In this document: positions 48,892 through 56,767 of the stretch, piece by piece | How positions within the stretch are numbered: the stretch's first letter is position 1 | Layout of the letters: every line of letters begins with the position of its first letter | Assembly: GCA_002422915.1 (NCBI GenBank) | Contig: DITV01000002.1 | Coordinates: 176,079 to 240,078, forward strand | Direction of reading: 5' to 3' | Length of the DNA stretch: 64,000 nt | DNA from: Candidatus Saccharibacteria bacterium UBA6175 | Lineage (GTDB): Bacteria; Patescibacteriota; Saccharimonadia; Saccharimonadales; Saccharimonadaceae | Notes under the pieces: generated by a model | Databases searched by the model: none | The model's input: only the letters and a program-made list of their open reading frames with translations | Told to the model about the DNA's origin: nothing | Translations under genes and position numbers: made by a program

Positions 48892-49710
48892 TTACCGTTT
48901 CTTCGGTGCCGGAAGTAGCTTCTCGAGGTGTCGCTGGACTGCAGTCACATAGAGACCAAGCACCTCGTGCCCAGCGGCCACCGTTTGAATGGTGATATTC
49001 TTTCGCTCTTTTTTGAGCGCACTGTAGTTGCTGGTCACGATCAGCGGATCAACCGCACCTTTCATAATGTGAATTGGAAGAGAAAGACGCTTCAGATCAT
49101 CCAGGCTGGTCTGGTTGACGATCATCGCCTCGAGCGTTGCCATATAGGAACCAATTGTTGAGTCATCAATACGAAATGACTTATTAAGAATGTTGTATCT
49201 GCCCACCACCTGGGCAAGTTGTAGGAATTCTTGCGGGCGCTTGAGTGCGAGCCGAAAACTTCGTGGTAACAGTTTCTCGGGTGAGATGCCTCTTTCGTCG
49301 GCCGCCTCTGGACGGTAGAGCGGTGGACTACATAGCACAAGTTGTTTGACGACCAAGGGGTAGCGACGGGCCATCTCGATCGCCACAAGCGCACCTAATG
49401 AGTGACCGACAATCGTGACATTGCCAAAAATTCCCATCGAAAAGAGCGTCGCTTGCACAGACCGAGCCTGTGTTCTTGCATTATAGGTTGCCCACTGAGG
49501 TTTTGGTGAGGCGCCAAACCCGAGTAAATCAACACTTACCGTTTTAATGTGACGTGGAAGACCCTTGGTAACTTCTTTCCATGCGTTCTTCGAGTTGCCA
49601 ATGCCATGAAGAAACACCACTACACGCTTTCCATTCGGGTTTTTCACGCTCGTGGAGAGTGTATACGGAATACGCAGCCAACGGTGAACCAGTGTGTCAG
49701 TCAATCTCAT
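48892..49710 (-). CDS. Alpha/beta hydrolase
   Basis: 272-residue alpha/beta-hydrolase fold: oxyanion loop VVFLHGIGNSKNAWK, nucleophile elbow VGHSLGALVAIE with Ser, and catalytic His near the C-terminus (VAAGHEVLGLY); acidic residue in MKGAVDPLIV. Substrate unknown; esterase or lipase-like. The ATG at 49710 is fixed by TATAAT (49718-49723) 7 nt upstream, which directly follows the rpsI terminator. Confidence 0.88.
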   Translation of the reverse strand: MRLTDTLVHRWLRIPYTLSTSVKNPNGKRVVVFLHGIGNSKNAWKEVTKGLPRHIKTVSVDLLGFGASPKPQWATYNARTQARSVQATLFSMGIFGNVTIVGHSLGALVAIEMARRYPLVVKQLVLCSPPLYRPEAADERGISPEKLLPRSFRLALKRPQEFLQLAQVVGRYNILNKSFRIDDSTIGSYMATLEAMIVNQTSLDDLKRLSLPIHIMKGAVDPLIVTSNYSALKKERKNITIQTVAAGHEVLGLYVTAVQRHLEKLLPAPKKR

Positions 49711-49723
49711 GAACTTCATTATA
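49711..49723 (-). promoter_or_regulatory. -10 element of a leaderless promoter (hydrolase)
   Basis: TATAAT at 49718-49723, 7 nt before the ATG at 49710, directly behind the T-run of the rpsI terminator. Confidence 0.6.
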
Positions 49724-49724
49724 A

Positions 49725-49748
49725 ACAAAAAACCCCGTCGAAACGGGG
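49725..49748 (-). terminator. Terminator of the ribosomal superoperon (after rpsI)
   Basis: CCCCGT-TTCG-ACGGGG stem-loop followed on the minus strand by TTTTTT. Confidence 0.9.
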
Positions 49749-49767
49749 AGTTTTGCGATAAAGCGCA

Positions 49768-50166
49768 TTAACGCTTTGAGAACTGTTCGCGCTTACGGGC
49801 TGAACGGAGTCCGTATTTCTTACGTTCTTTCTCACGAGAGTCACGCTTAAGCATGTCGGCTTTCTTGAGAGTAGAACGAAGATCAGAGTGAGCGGTCGTG
49901 AGGGCTTTTGCGATCGCAAGCTTGATTGCGTCAACCTGTCCAGCAACGCCACCACCTTGCACGCGAATGGTTACGTCAAACTCTTTTTGCTTGTTTACGA
50001 GCGCAAGAGGATCAGTAATTTCCGCGAGCAGTGATTTGTTGTCGGCGAGGTAGTCGGCGGCAGGCTTGTCGTTAATCGTAACGGTTCCCTTGCCTGCGTA
50101 CAGACGGGCACGTGCGGTCGCACCCTTACGTCGTCCGAGGCCGTAGAAATAGCTAGGTGCAGCCAT
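49768..50166 (-). CDS. rpsI: Ribosomal protein uS9
   Basis: 30S head protein of 132 residues. YGLGRRKGATARARLYAGKG at the N-terminus and the C-terminal tail ending in REQFSKR, whose last residues touch P-site tRNA. Last gene of the minus-strand ribosomal run, two bases after rplM. Confidence 0.98.
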   Translation of the reverse strand: MAAPSYFYGLGRRKGATARARLYAGKGTVTINDKPAADYLADNKSLLAEITDPLALVNKQKEFDVTIRVQGGGVAGQVDAIKLAIAKALTTAHSDLRSTLKKADMLKRDSREKERKKYGLRSARKREQFSKR

Positions 50167-50167
50167 A

Positions 50168-50608
50168 TTACTTAACCTCTACTTTCGTTGGTGTTTGGGC
50201 GGTGTGACTGTGCGTTTCACCGGGGAAGACACGAAGTCGTCCAAGGCGTTCACTTGCCAACTTGTTGCGAGGGATCATTCCCTTAACAGCAGCTTCGATG
50301 ATGCGCTCTGGGTACTTCTCACGAACTTCCTTGAGCGTCGCATCTTTGATTCCACCAGGGAATCCACTGTGTCGGTAGTAAATCTTACCTTCTTCTTTAT
50401 TTCCCGTCACAACAGCCTTTTCGGCGTTGATAACAACAACGTAGTCTCCGTTATCAATGTGAGGGGTATACGTCGGCTTACTCTTACCAATAAGGTACTT
50501 AGCAATCTCGGTCGACACACGACCCAATGGGGCGCTTGAAGCGTCGATGAGGTACCATGAACGGCTGATATCAGCAGTCTTTTGGCTGTAGGTCTTTGCA
50601 TTAACCAT
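50168..50608 (-). CDS. rplM: Ribosomal protein uL13
   Basis: 50S protein of 146 residues with WYLIDASSAPLGRVSTEIA and GDYVVVINAEK. Overlaps rplQ by TAATG at 50608. Confidence 0.98.
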   Translation of the reverse strand: MVNAKTYSQKTADISRSWYLIDASSAPLGRVSTEIAKYLIGKSKPTYTPHIDNGDYVVVINAEKAVVTGNKEEGKIYYRHSGFPGGIKDATLKEVREKYPERIIEAAVKGMIPRNKLASERLGRLRVFPGETHSHTAQTPTKVEVK

Positions 50609-51042
50609 TACTTTGTCTCCTCTTTCTTAGCAGCCTTCTGAGGGGCAGCCTTTGGCGCAACAGCTTTGACAGGCGTCTCGCTGATCTCGTCAACAAAGGC
50701 GATCGTTGCCATTTGCGCACCATCACCGAGGCGGAGGCGGGTTCGTTCTACACGAACGTGACCGCTAGTTCGACCAGTGAGCTGTGGGGCAATATGATCA
50801 ACAAGACGGAAGGCTGCGGCTTGCGTAGACAGCCCAGCAATCACTGCTCGTCGGTTCGCAAGGTCACCCTTCTTTGCCTTGGTGATGAGTTTTTCTATGT
50901 AGCGAACGAGTTCTTTGGCTTTTGGAAGCGTTGTTTCAATCTTACCGTGCTCAACCAAGCTGGTCGCGAGACCCTTGATGAGGGCACGGCGCTGATCGCG
51001 CTCGCGGCCAAACTTTCGTCCTTTATATCCGTGTCGGTGCAT
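50608..51042 (-). CDS. rplQ: Ribosomal protein bL17
   Basis: 50S protein of 144 residues at the exit-tunnel rim. Core HRHGYKGRKFGRERDQRRAL; a C-terminal Ala/Lys-rich tail (APKAAPQKAAKKEE) adds about 25 residues. Two bases after rpoA. Confidence 0.98.
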   Translation of the reverse strand: MHRHGYKGRKFGRERDQRRALIKGLATSLVEHGKIETTLPKAKELVRYIEKLITKAKKGDLANRRAVIAGLSTQAAAFRLVDHIAPQLTGRTSGHVRVERTRLRLGDGAQMATIAFVDEISETPVKAVAPKAAPQKAAKKEETK

Positions 51043-51044
51043 AA

Positions 51045-51968
51045 TTAAAGTTCCAGTTCCGCCAGCTTATCTTTCACTTCATCAAGCGCTTTGCTGCCGA
51101 AGCCTTTCAACTCACGAAGATCTTGCTCACTGAGGGTGACGAGGTCACGAACAGTACGGATTTCGTTGTTGATGAGTGCGTTAGCAGTACGAGCGCTAAG
51201 GTTCAGCTCTTCGATAGGGGTGTTGAGCTCGTTAGACTCTTCTTCAGTGTCTTGGCCAAGTGCAGGGGCGGCTTCAACCGTCGTGCTGCCGGCAAGTGCG
51301 GTGTATTGGTTTACCAAGATGGCTGAGGCTTCTTCGAATGCTTCCCGTGGGCTCATCGAACCGTCAGTTTCAACGTTCAAACGAAGCTTGTCGAGATTTG
51401 TTTCTTGGCCAACACGAGTCGAGTCAACCTTGTAGCGAACACGTAGCACTGGGCTAAAGATTGCGTCGATGGCAATCATGTCGCTGTGCAGACGGTTAGC
51501 GCTTGAGTCTTCAATGGTTTGGTACCCGCGGCCAGATTCAACCACGATGTCCATGACCACTGACTTCTTCGGGTCGTCAATGGTGGCAATGACTTGCTCA
51601 GGGTTGATGATCGTGACATCGGCAACAGTTTTGATGTCAGCAGCAGTAATAGCGCCGGTGCCTTTCTTCTCGAGGCGAAGTTCAACCGGTTCGTCGGTGT
51701 CGATCTTGATTTTGACATTCTTGAGGCTCAGCATGATGTCAACGACATCTTCTTTTACTCCAGGAATGGTGGTGAACTCGTGGCTAGAACCTTCGATACG
51801 GAAGGCTGTAATGGCGCCGCCACGGATGCTTGAAAGCAGGACGCGGCGGAGGCTATTACCAAGAGTGTTACCGTATCCAGCGTGAAGTGGTTCAATAACG
51901 AACGTGGCACTGACAGCGCTGTGTTCTTCAACGCTTGCTAGTGCTGGGTTGTGAATGACTTTTGACAT
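51045..51968 (-). CDS. rpoA: RNA polymerase alpha subunit
   Basis: 307 residues. The N-terminal dimerisation domain (EPLHAGYGNTLGNSLRRVLL, VDIMLSLKNVKI) is followed by an acidic linker (~230-245) and the C-terminal DNA-contact domain (NLSARTANALINNEIRTVRD). In the usual place between rpsD and rplQ. Confidence 0.98.
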   Translation of the reverse strand: MSKVIHNPALASVEEHSAVSATFVIEPLHAGYGNTLGNSLRRVLLSSIRGGAITAFRIEGSSHEFTTIPGVKEDVVDIMLSLKNVKIKIDTDEPVELRLEKKGTGAITAADIKTVADVTIINPEQVIATIDDPKKSVVMDIVVESGRGYQTIEDSSANRLHSDMIAIDAIFSPVLRVRYKVDSTRVGQETNLDKLRLNVETDGSMSPREAFEEASAILVNQYTALAGSTTVEAAPALGQDTEEESNELNTPIEELNLSARTANALINNEIRTVRDLVTLSEQDLRELKGFGSKALDEVKDKLAELEL

Positions 51969-51987
51969 ATTCGTAGGCTCCTTACCC

Positions 51988-52605
51988 TTAACGTGAGTAA
52001 TACTCGACGATTAGTTGTTCGTTAATATCAGCTTCAGCTTCTTCTCGCTTTGGTGCACCAGTAATGGTGATGGTCATCTTCTTTGCATCAGATTTGAGCC
52101 AGCTCAGAGAAACAGCGCTTGCATTTTTCGCTACTTCGTCGAGTTGAGAGAAGTAGCCAGATTTGGTGCTCTTCGGGCGGACAACAATTTCATCACCAGC
52201 TTTGAGGCGGATAGATGGAATGTCAACGCGGCGGTCATTCAGCATGAAGTGGCCGTGCCCAACGAGTTGGCGGGCAGCACGACGGCTCGTTGCAAACCCG
52301 GCACGGTAAATAGCATTGTCCATACGCTGCTCAAGCATACGGAGCAGGTTTTCACCGGCCAAGCCAGGTTGGCGGGTTGCTTCGTTCATCAGCTTAGCGA
52401 ATTGCTTTTCAAGCAGTCCGTAGGTGCGTCGAACTTTTTGCTTTTCACGGAGTTGTGTCAGGTACAAGCTTGGCTTATTCTGACGACCGTGTGCGTGCTG
52501 ACCAGGAATACCGGTCTTGCGTGCCATGATCTTGTGCGCTTTAGGGTGCAGTGCATAGCCCTCACGACGAGATTGTTTGACAATAGGAGAAACGTCTCGT
52601 GCCAT
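51988..52605 (-). CDS. rpsD: Ribosomal protein uS4, zinc-free type
   Basis: 30S assembly protein of 205 residues. The S4 RNA-binding domain (DNAIYRAGFATSRRAARQLV; HFMLNDRRVDIPS) is intact. The N-terminal region (KAHKIMARKTGIPGQHAHGR) lacks the zinc cysteines of the C+ form. ATG at 52605 directly after rpsK; a longer frame to 52644 would overlap rpsK. Confidence 0.97.
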   Translation of the reverse strand: MARDVSPIVKQSRREGYALHPKAHKIMARKTGIPGQHAHGRQNKPSLYLTQLREKQKVRRTYGLLEKQFAKLMNEATRQPGLAGENLLRMLEQRMDNAIYRAGFATSRRAARQLVGHGHFMLNDRRVDIPSIRLKAGDEIVVRPKSTKSGYFSQLDEVAKNASAVSLSWLKSDAKKMTITITGAPKREEAEADINEQLIVEYYSR

Positions 52606-52606
52606 A

Positions 52607-52996
52607 CTAGCCCCTTCGTGCCTTACGAGGACGGACGCCACCATGTGGAACGCCGGTTACCTCTTTAATACTATCAATTGCAATGTCGAAACTGTTCATT
52701 GCGCGAATCGCTGCGTCGCGACCAAGGCCGACGCCTTTGACAAAGACGTCAACAGAGTTAACTCCGTATTGTCCCTTGGCGTTTTCAGCAGCTTTTTCAG
52801 CAGCAACTTGTGCAGCATAGGCGGTTCCCTTTTTGCTTCCGCGGAAGCCAGTGGCACCAGCGCTGCTTTGCGTCAGAACGTTTCCTTTTTTATCAGTGAA
52901 GCTAACGATCGTATTGTTGAACGTTGCTTGAATGTGAAGTTGACCAGCAGGAACTGATCGCTTTTGCTTCTTCTTGGTTGAAGGTGTATCTGCCAT
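52607..52996 (-). CDS. rpsK: Ribosomal protein uS11
   Basis: 30S platform protein of 129 residues: IQATFNNTIVSFTDKKGNVL, SAGATGFRGSKKGTAYAAQ, and the C-terminal GVPHGGVRPRKARRG. One base before rpsD. Confidence 0.98.
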   Translation of the reverse strand: MADTPSTKKKQKRSVPAGQLHIQATFNNTIVSFTDKKGNVLTQSSAGATGFRGSKKGTAYAAQVAAEKAAENAKGQYGVNSVDVFVKGVGLGRDAAIRAMNSFDIAIDSIKEVTGVPHGGVRPRKARRG

Positions 52997-53007
52997 CTTG
53001 TTCCTTT

Positions 53008-53394
53008 CTAGGTCTTACTTGCCGACTTAGGTTGTGCACCACCGACAGCGATTGCTCGACCCTTACGAGTTCGTGCATTCGTTCGAGTTCGCTGTCCATT
53101 CACTGGCAAGCCGGCTTTGTGTCGTAACCCACGATACGCGTTGATGTCCTTAAGACGTTTAATGTTGTTGGTTACCAAGCGCTGTAGGTCACCCTCGACG
53201 GTGTAATCACGATCGATTACGTCGCGGAGACGCTGTTCTTCAGCCTCGGTGAGATCTTTCACCCGAGTGGTCGGCTCAATGTTGGCCGCCGCAAGGATGG
53301 TCGATGCGAAGTGTGGACCGATGCCGTAAACATACGTCAACGCGATCTGCACTTGCTTTTCTGCGGGTATGACTACCCCAGCAATTCGAGCCAT
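53008..53394 (-). CDS. rpsM: Ribosomal protein uS13
   Basis: 30S head protein of 128 residues: ARIAGVVIPAEKQVQIALTY, YRGLRHKAGLPVNGQRTRTN, and a basic tail. Follows rpmJ by two bases. Confidence 0.98.
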   Translation of the reverse strand: MARIAGVVIPAEKQVQIALTYVYGIGPHFASTILAAANIEPTTRVKDLTEAEEQRLRDVIDRDYTVEGDLQRLVTNNIKRLKDINAYRGLRHKAGLPVNGQRTRTNARTRKGRAIAVGGAQPKSASKT

Positions 53395-53396
53395 GC

Positions 53397-53513
53397 TTAA
53401 CCCTGCCTTTGCTTATTCTTAGGTTTTTTCTTGTTGATGACACGCAAGCGGCCCTTACGGCGCACTAGCTGGTCATCGGGACTGATTTTTTTGACACTCG
53501 CACGAACTTTCAT
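53397..53513 (-). CDS. rpmJ: Ribosomal protein bL36, cysteine-free type
   Basis: 38 residues starting MKVRASVKKISPDDQLVRRK. The usual Cys/His zinc cluster (CxxC...C...H) is replaced by SPDD and RVINKKK, so it is the zinc-free paralogue. A basic C-terminal tail of about 8 residues extends it. Lies between infA and rpsM as standard. Confidence 0.95.
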   Translation of the reverse strand: MKVRASVKKISPDDQLVRRKGRLRVINKKKPKNKQRQG

Positions 53514-53538
53514 GAGCGTTTAAAAACTCCAGTTTAAT

Positions 53539-53763
53539 TTAATCTTTGTGGCGGTACGTGATTCTTCCCTTTGTGAGATCATAAGGGGTCATCTCGACGT
53601 CCACCATATCACCAGGCACCAAGCGGATATAGTTTTTACGCATTTTTCCGCTTATGTGCGCGATGATGCTTAGGCCATTCTCAAGTTCGATCTTAAATTG
53701 CGTATTAGGCAGTGCTTCCACCACCTTGCCTCGCATTTTAATCACTTCTTTTTGACTGACCAT
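53539..53763 (-). CDS. infA: Translation initiation factor IF-1
   Basis: S1-type OB-fold protein of 74 residues that blocks the ribosomal A site during initiation. KEVIKMRGKVVEALPNTQFK and GDMVDVEMTPYDLTKGRITYRHK match the family. Own promoter at 53779-53807. Confidence 0.98.
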   Translation of the reverse strand: MVSQKEVIKMRGKVVEALPNTQFKIELENGLSIIAHISGKMRKNYIRLVPGDMVDVEMTPYDLTKGRITYRHKD

Positions 53764-53778
53764 AAGTTACAGTAGTGA

Positions 53779-53807
53779 ATTATACAGTATAACTCTTTAA
53801 GAGTAAA
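53779..53807 (-). promoter_or_regulatory. Promoter of infA-rpmJ-rpsMKD-rpoA-rplQM-rpsI
   Basis: TTTACT (53802-53807), 17-bp spacer, TATAAT (53779-53784); leader of about 10 nt. Confidence 0.6.
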
Positions 53808-53908
53808 GGCTACATTTCAAGAAATAGCAGTCCGATTGCTCGGCAACATGCGTTTGTATGACTTTATTGTAGCAAATACATGGGACGCGTCAAGCTATTG
53901 GTCGTTGG

Positions 53909-53949
53909 CCGTCTTTAGGGCGATATGTGAAATATCGGACTAAGGACGG
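53909..53949. other. Long hairpin upstream of infA
   Basis: CCGTCTTTAG-GG-CGATAT pairs with ATATCG-GA-CTAAGGACGG around a GTGAA loop. No long T-run; may end the upstream GC-rich unit or be a regulatory structure. Confidence 0.6.
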
Positions 53950-53988
53950 AGAGAAAGGAAGATGCACCATTTCACCCCGCCTGGCCGC

Positions 53989-54264
53989 TCATGACTCGAT
54001 AAGCTCGAGCTGAGGGCCAATAGGAGTCGCCGCGACGCGAACGCTGTACGGCTTTGCCTTGAGGCGCATGCCGATGAGCGCGGTCGCGACCTGAAGCACG
54101 AGCCCTTCGCTAGCCGCAAACTCGAGAGTCTGCAGCGACTTGAACTCGTACGGTGACAGGAGCAGCCCCCCAGAAGTGAGCGCTCTCTCGAGCTTTCCCT
54201 CGAGGATCTTGTCGACGACCACTCGGACGCGAATCTCGTTGGGCGAATCACCCGTGATACTCAC
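53989..54264 (-). CDS. Unknown protein of the GC-rich unit, 91 residues
   Basis: Not recognised. MSITGDSPNEIRVRVVVDKI begins a compact alpha/beta protein; no Cys, no membrane segment. The ATG overlaps the preceding stop (ATGA, 54261-54264). G/C dominates third codon positions, unlike infA or secY. Confidence 0.72.
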   Translation of the reverse strand: MSITGDSPNEIRVRVVVDKILEGKLERALTSGGLLLSPYEFKSLQTLEFAASEGLVLQVATALIGMRLKAKPYSVRVAATPIGPQLELIES

Positions 54265-54626
54265 GAGGTCACCCGCTTGAACGCGACGTACTCACGACAG
54301 CGGATTGTGCGGCCCTCACCGACAACCCTGTGGGTCGACAATTCGAGCGTGAGGTTGAGTTCGTACTCGTCGATCGCGTGAACGAAGGCAGCGAGAACTT
54401 CCTCGCTGCTCATCTCGCAAACACTCATCATCTGCACGAGCTCGTGATGCGTGAAGAGCTCACCTGCCATATCGGCCTCTCGACGGTAGTTGACCGTCAG
54501 AAGCTTCTGAGTCAGGAACTCTTCTGCGGCGAGACGCTGCTCGTGCTCTTGCATCGTGATTGCGTCGCTCGCGTAGGTGTTGTGGGGGTCAAACCAACCG
54601 CCACCGATGCTGACTGGAGCCGGCAT
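54261..54626 (-). CDS. Unknown protein of the GC-rich unit, 121 residues
   Basis: Not recognised. N-terminal MPAPVSIGGGWFDPHNTYAS, then a helical middle (EHEQRLAAEEFLTQKLL; VQMMSVCEMSSEEVLAAFV) and a beta end (IRCREYVAFKRVTS). AAAGGAAG lies before the ATG. G+C-rich codons. The promoter overlaps an array of TTATACC half-sites, so the unit is probably regulated. It sits where adk-map are often found. Confidence 0.72.
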   Translation of the reverse strand: MPAPVSIGGGWFDPHNTYASDAITMQEHEQRLAAEEFLTQKLLTVNYRREADMAGELFTHHELVQMMSVCEMSSEEVLAAFVHAIDEYELNLTLELSTHRVVGEGRTIRCREYVAFKRVTS

Positions 54627-54644
54627 CGCACTTCCTTTCTCTAT

Positions 54645-54677
54645 TTATACCTCGGGTAGGTATAAAGTTATTATACC
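54645..54677 (-). promoter_or_regulatory. Operator array over the promoter of the GC-rich unit
   Basis: Three half-sites with alternating direction and equal 5-nt gaps: TTATACCT (54645-54652), AGGTATAA (54658-54665), TTATACC (54671-54677). The -10 TATAAT (minus, 54670-54675) lies inside the last one. Confidence 0.7.
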
Positions 54678-54739
54678 AGATTTAGAGTTAAAAATCCACC
54701 ATCTACTTATAGTCGTACCGGGGCAAGCCGCGCACGTAG

Positions 54740-54769
54740 GATTACAAGCAGCCAGAGCTACTTGTAATC
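54740..54769 (-). other. 9-bp hairpin spanning the secY stop codon
   Basis: GATTACAAG (54740-54748) and CTTGTAATC (54761-54769) pair around a 12-nt loop that contains the secY stop. No T-run follows. Confidence 0.5.
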
Positions 54770-56170
54770 GTCGTACGTCACCATGAGGGCACGAGAGTTG
54801 ATCTGGCGAAGCGCTTCAAGCCCTACGGAGACAACGATGAGAAGCCCTGTGCCACCAACAGCCAAGCCAGTCAGGGTGATCCCGGTGAGCTGATACGTCA
54901 GATACTCTGCGATGAACGGGGTTACGGCAATGAAGCCAAGAACCAGTGACCCAAAGAGGATCAGGCGGTTTACTGTGCGAGATAGGTAGCGTTCGGTTGC
55001 CTTGCCAGGACGAACTCCTTCAATAAAGCCACCTTGCTTCTGGAGGTTCTCGGAAATTTCAGTCGAGTTAAAGACGATACCAGTGTAGAAGTACGTAAAC
55101 AGAATAACGAGGAAGAAGTACACCGTGGGGTAAATAAAGGCCTGTAGCGTGTCGCCCGTGAAACTGCCCGGGTTTGGCGCCTGGAACCAGAGGATCAAAT
55201 TGTTAGCCAGCTCTAGGTAGTCGGGGTTGCCCGTCGCCTTTAGTACCTGTCCAATGAAGGCCGGAAGCGACAAGAAGGCAACCGCGAAGATGACAGGAAT
55301 CACACCAGCAGCAATTAACTTTACCGGTAAGATGCTCTTCACTCCACCATAGTTACTGTTGCCTTGTACGCGTTTGGCGTAGTTCACCGTAATAATGCGC
55401 TGTGCCTCGTTAATCTTCACAAGCAGATAGAGCAGCGCCAGAGACCCCAGAGTGAGCGCTAGGACGATCCAGAACATGATTGGGTTCACTGGTATCTCGA
55501 ACCAACCAAATACGCTCAGAGCGCCTTGAGACGTGTCGAAGAGAGGCGTGCCGAGCTGGGTGAGAATGCTTGGAAGCTGGCTTAAGATACCTGCGAAGAT
55601 AAGCAAGCTGATACCATTACCAACGCCCTGCTCGGTAATGAGCTCTCCTAGCCACATCAGTAGGATAGCCCCTGCGGTCATTGCCCCAACGGCAACGATC
55701 CACTCCATTGGTGTTGGTTCAGCCAATACCACCGTATTTCCGGCTAGTACTGTCTGGCGAAGGATGTAAATGAAGGCAATCGATTGGATAATAGCAAGAG
55801 GAATAGACACAATACGCGTCCACTGGTTAATTTTACGACGACCAGATTCACCGTCTTTGTTGAGCTCTTCAAGCTTTGGGATCGCCTTTGTGAGGAGCTG
55901 TGAAATAATCGATGCAGTAATAAAGGGGGTCAATCCTACGAGCACGATCGAAAAGCTCGCCAACGCACCACCAGAGAGGAGATTTAAGAAGCCCCCAAAG
56001 TCAGTGCTGTTAACGATGCTATTAAGCACGTCACGAAGTTGGGTTGGGTCGGCAATTGGCACCGGGATAACGGAGAGAAAGCGATAGGCGACGATGATTG
56101 CCAATACAATCAGCAATCGCTTTTGCATGTCACGGTTTTTGAGTGATCGAAAGATTGTTTTCCAGTTCAT
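54758..56170 (-). CDS. secY: Preprotein translocase subunit SecY
   Basis: Protein-conducting channel of 470 residues with ten membrane helices. RFLSVIPVPIADPTQLRDVL with the plug-forming region after helix 1, GIPLAIIQ-like helix 4 region and the GIVFNSTEISENLQKQGGFI to VRPGKATERYL cytosolic loop are recognisable. It has its own promoter (TATAAT near 56214-56222) behind the rplO terminator, and no adk or map follows. Confidence 0.97.
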   Translation of the reverse strand: MNWKTIFRSLKNRDMQKRLLIVLAIIVAYRFLSVIPVPIADPTQLRDVLNSIVNSTDFGGFLNLLSGGALASFSIVLVGLTPFITASIISQLLTKAIPKLEELNKDGESGRRKINQWTRIVSIPLAIIQSIAFIYILRQTVLAGNTVVLAEPTPMEWIVAVGAMTAGAILLMWLGELITEQGVGNGISLLIFAGILSQLPSILTQLGTPLFDTSQGALSVFGWFEIPVNPIMFWIVLALTLGSLALLYLLVKINEAQRIITVNYAKRVQGNSNYGGVKSILPVKLIAAGVIPVIFAVAFLSLPAFIGQVLKATGNPDYLELANNLILWFQAPNPGSFTGDTLQAFIYPTVYFFLVILFTYFYTGIVFNSTEISENLQKQGGFIEGVRPGKATERYLSRTVNRLILFGSLVLGFIAVTPFIAEYLTYQLTGITLTGLAVGGTGLLIVVSVGLEALRQINSRALMVTYDDYK

Positions 56171-56243
56171 CAGAAGTGTCTGTCTTGCCTATTACTTACG
56201 TTTACAACTTGCATTATTATACTACAGAGAGAGTCGGTCATAC

Positions 56244-56274
56244 AAAAAAGCGCATCATTTCTGACGCGCTTTTT
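56244..56274 (-). terminator. Terminator after rplO
   Basis: AAAAAGCGC and GCGCTTTTT arms around a 12-nt loop, T-run on minus. It ends the S10-spc operon before secY. Confidence 0.85.
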
Positions 56275-56287
56275 CACATTTGTGTGC

Positions 56288-56767
56288 TTATTTGTCGTTT
56301 GCTTCAGCGTCTTTCGTGCTTTGGCGAATTGGCACTGCAGTCTTTTCAAATGTTCCACCGGCTTTAACGACGGCTTCTTGAACGCTCTTGCTGGCACCTG
56401 AAACGCGAAGTGTGATCTTCTCAGTCAGTTCACCGCGAGCAATAACCTTTACGGCGTGGAAAGGATTGCTAATGTAGCCAGCCTCAAAGAGGCTTTTGTT
56501 ATCTACCGTCTTACCCTTAAACGCGTTCAAGTGGTCAAGATAGACAACCTGAGCGGCAGTTCGGATGCTTTTGAATCCTCGAGCCTTTGGCACGGCACGA
56601 ACGAGTGTTCGTTGTCCACCCATAAAGGTGGCGCCGAGCTTCTTGCCCGTACGAGAGCCTTGGCCTTTAGTACCACGACCGGCAGTCTTTCCCTGTCCGG
56701 CGGCAATACCGCGACCAACTCGCTTCTTGTTCTTAGTTGGAGCTGTCTGAAGTTCGTTGTATTTCAT
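56288..56767 (-). CDS. rplO: Ribosomal protein uL15
   Basis: 50S assembly protein of 159 residues: RVGRGIAAGQGKTAGRGTKG and RTLVRAVPKARGF. The start overlaps the rpsE stop (TAATG), leaving no room for rpmD (uL30), a CPR hallmark. Confidence 0.98.
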   Translation of the reverse strand: MKYNELQTAPTKNKKRVGRGIAAGQGKTAGRGTKGQGSRTGKKLGATFMGGQRTLVRAVPKARGFKSIRTAAQVVYLDHLNAFKGKTVDNKSLFEAGYISNPFHAVKVIARGELTEKITLRVSGASKSVQEAVVKAGGTFEKTAVPIRQSTKDAEANDK

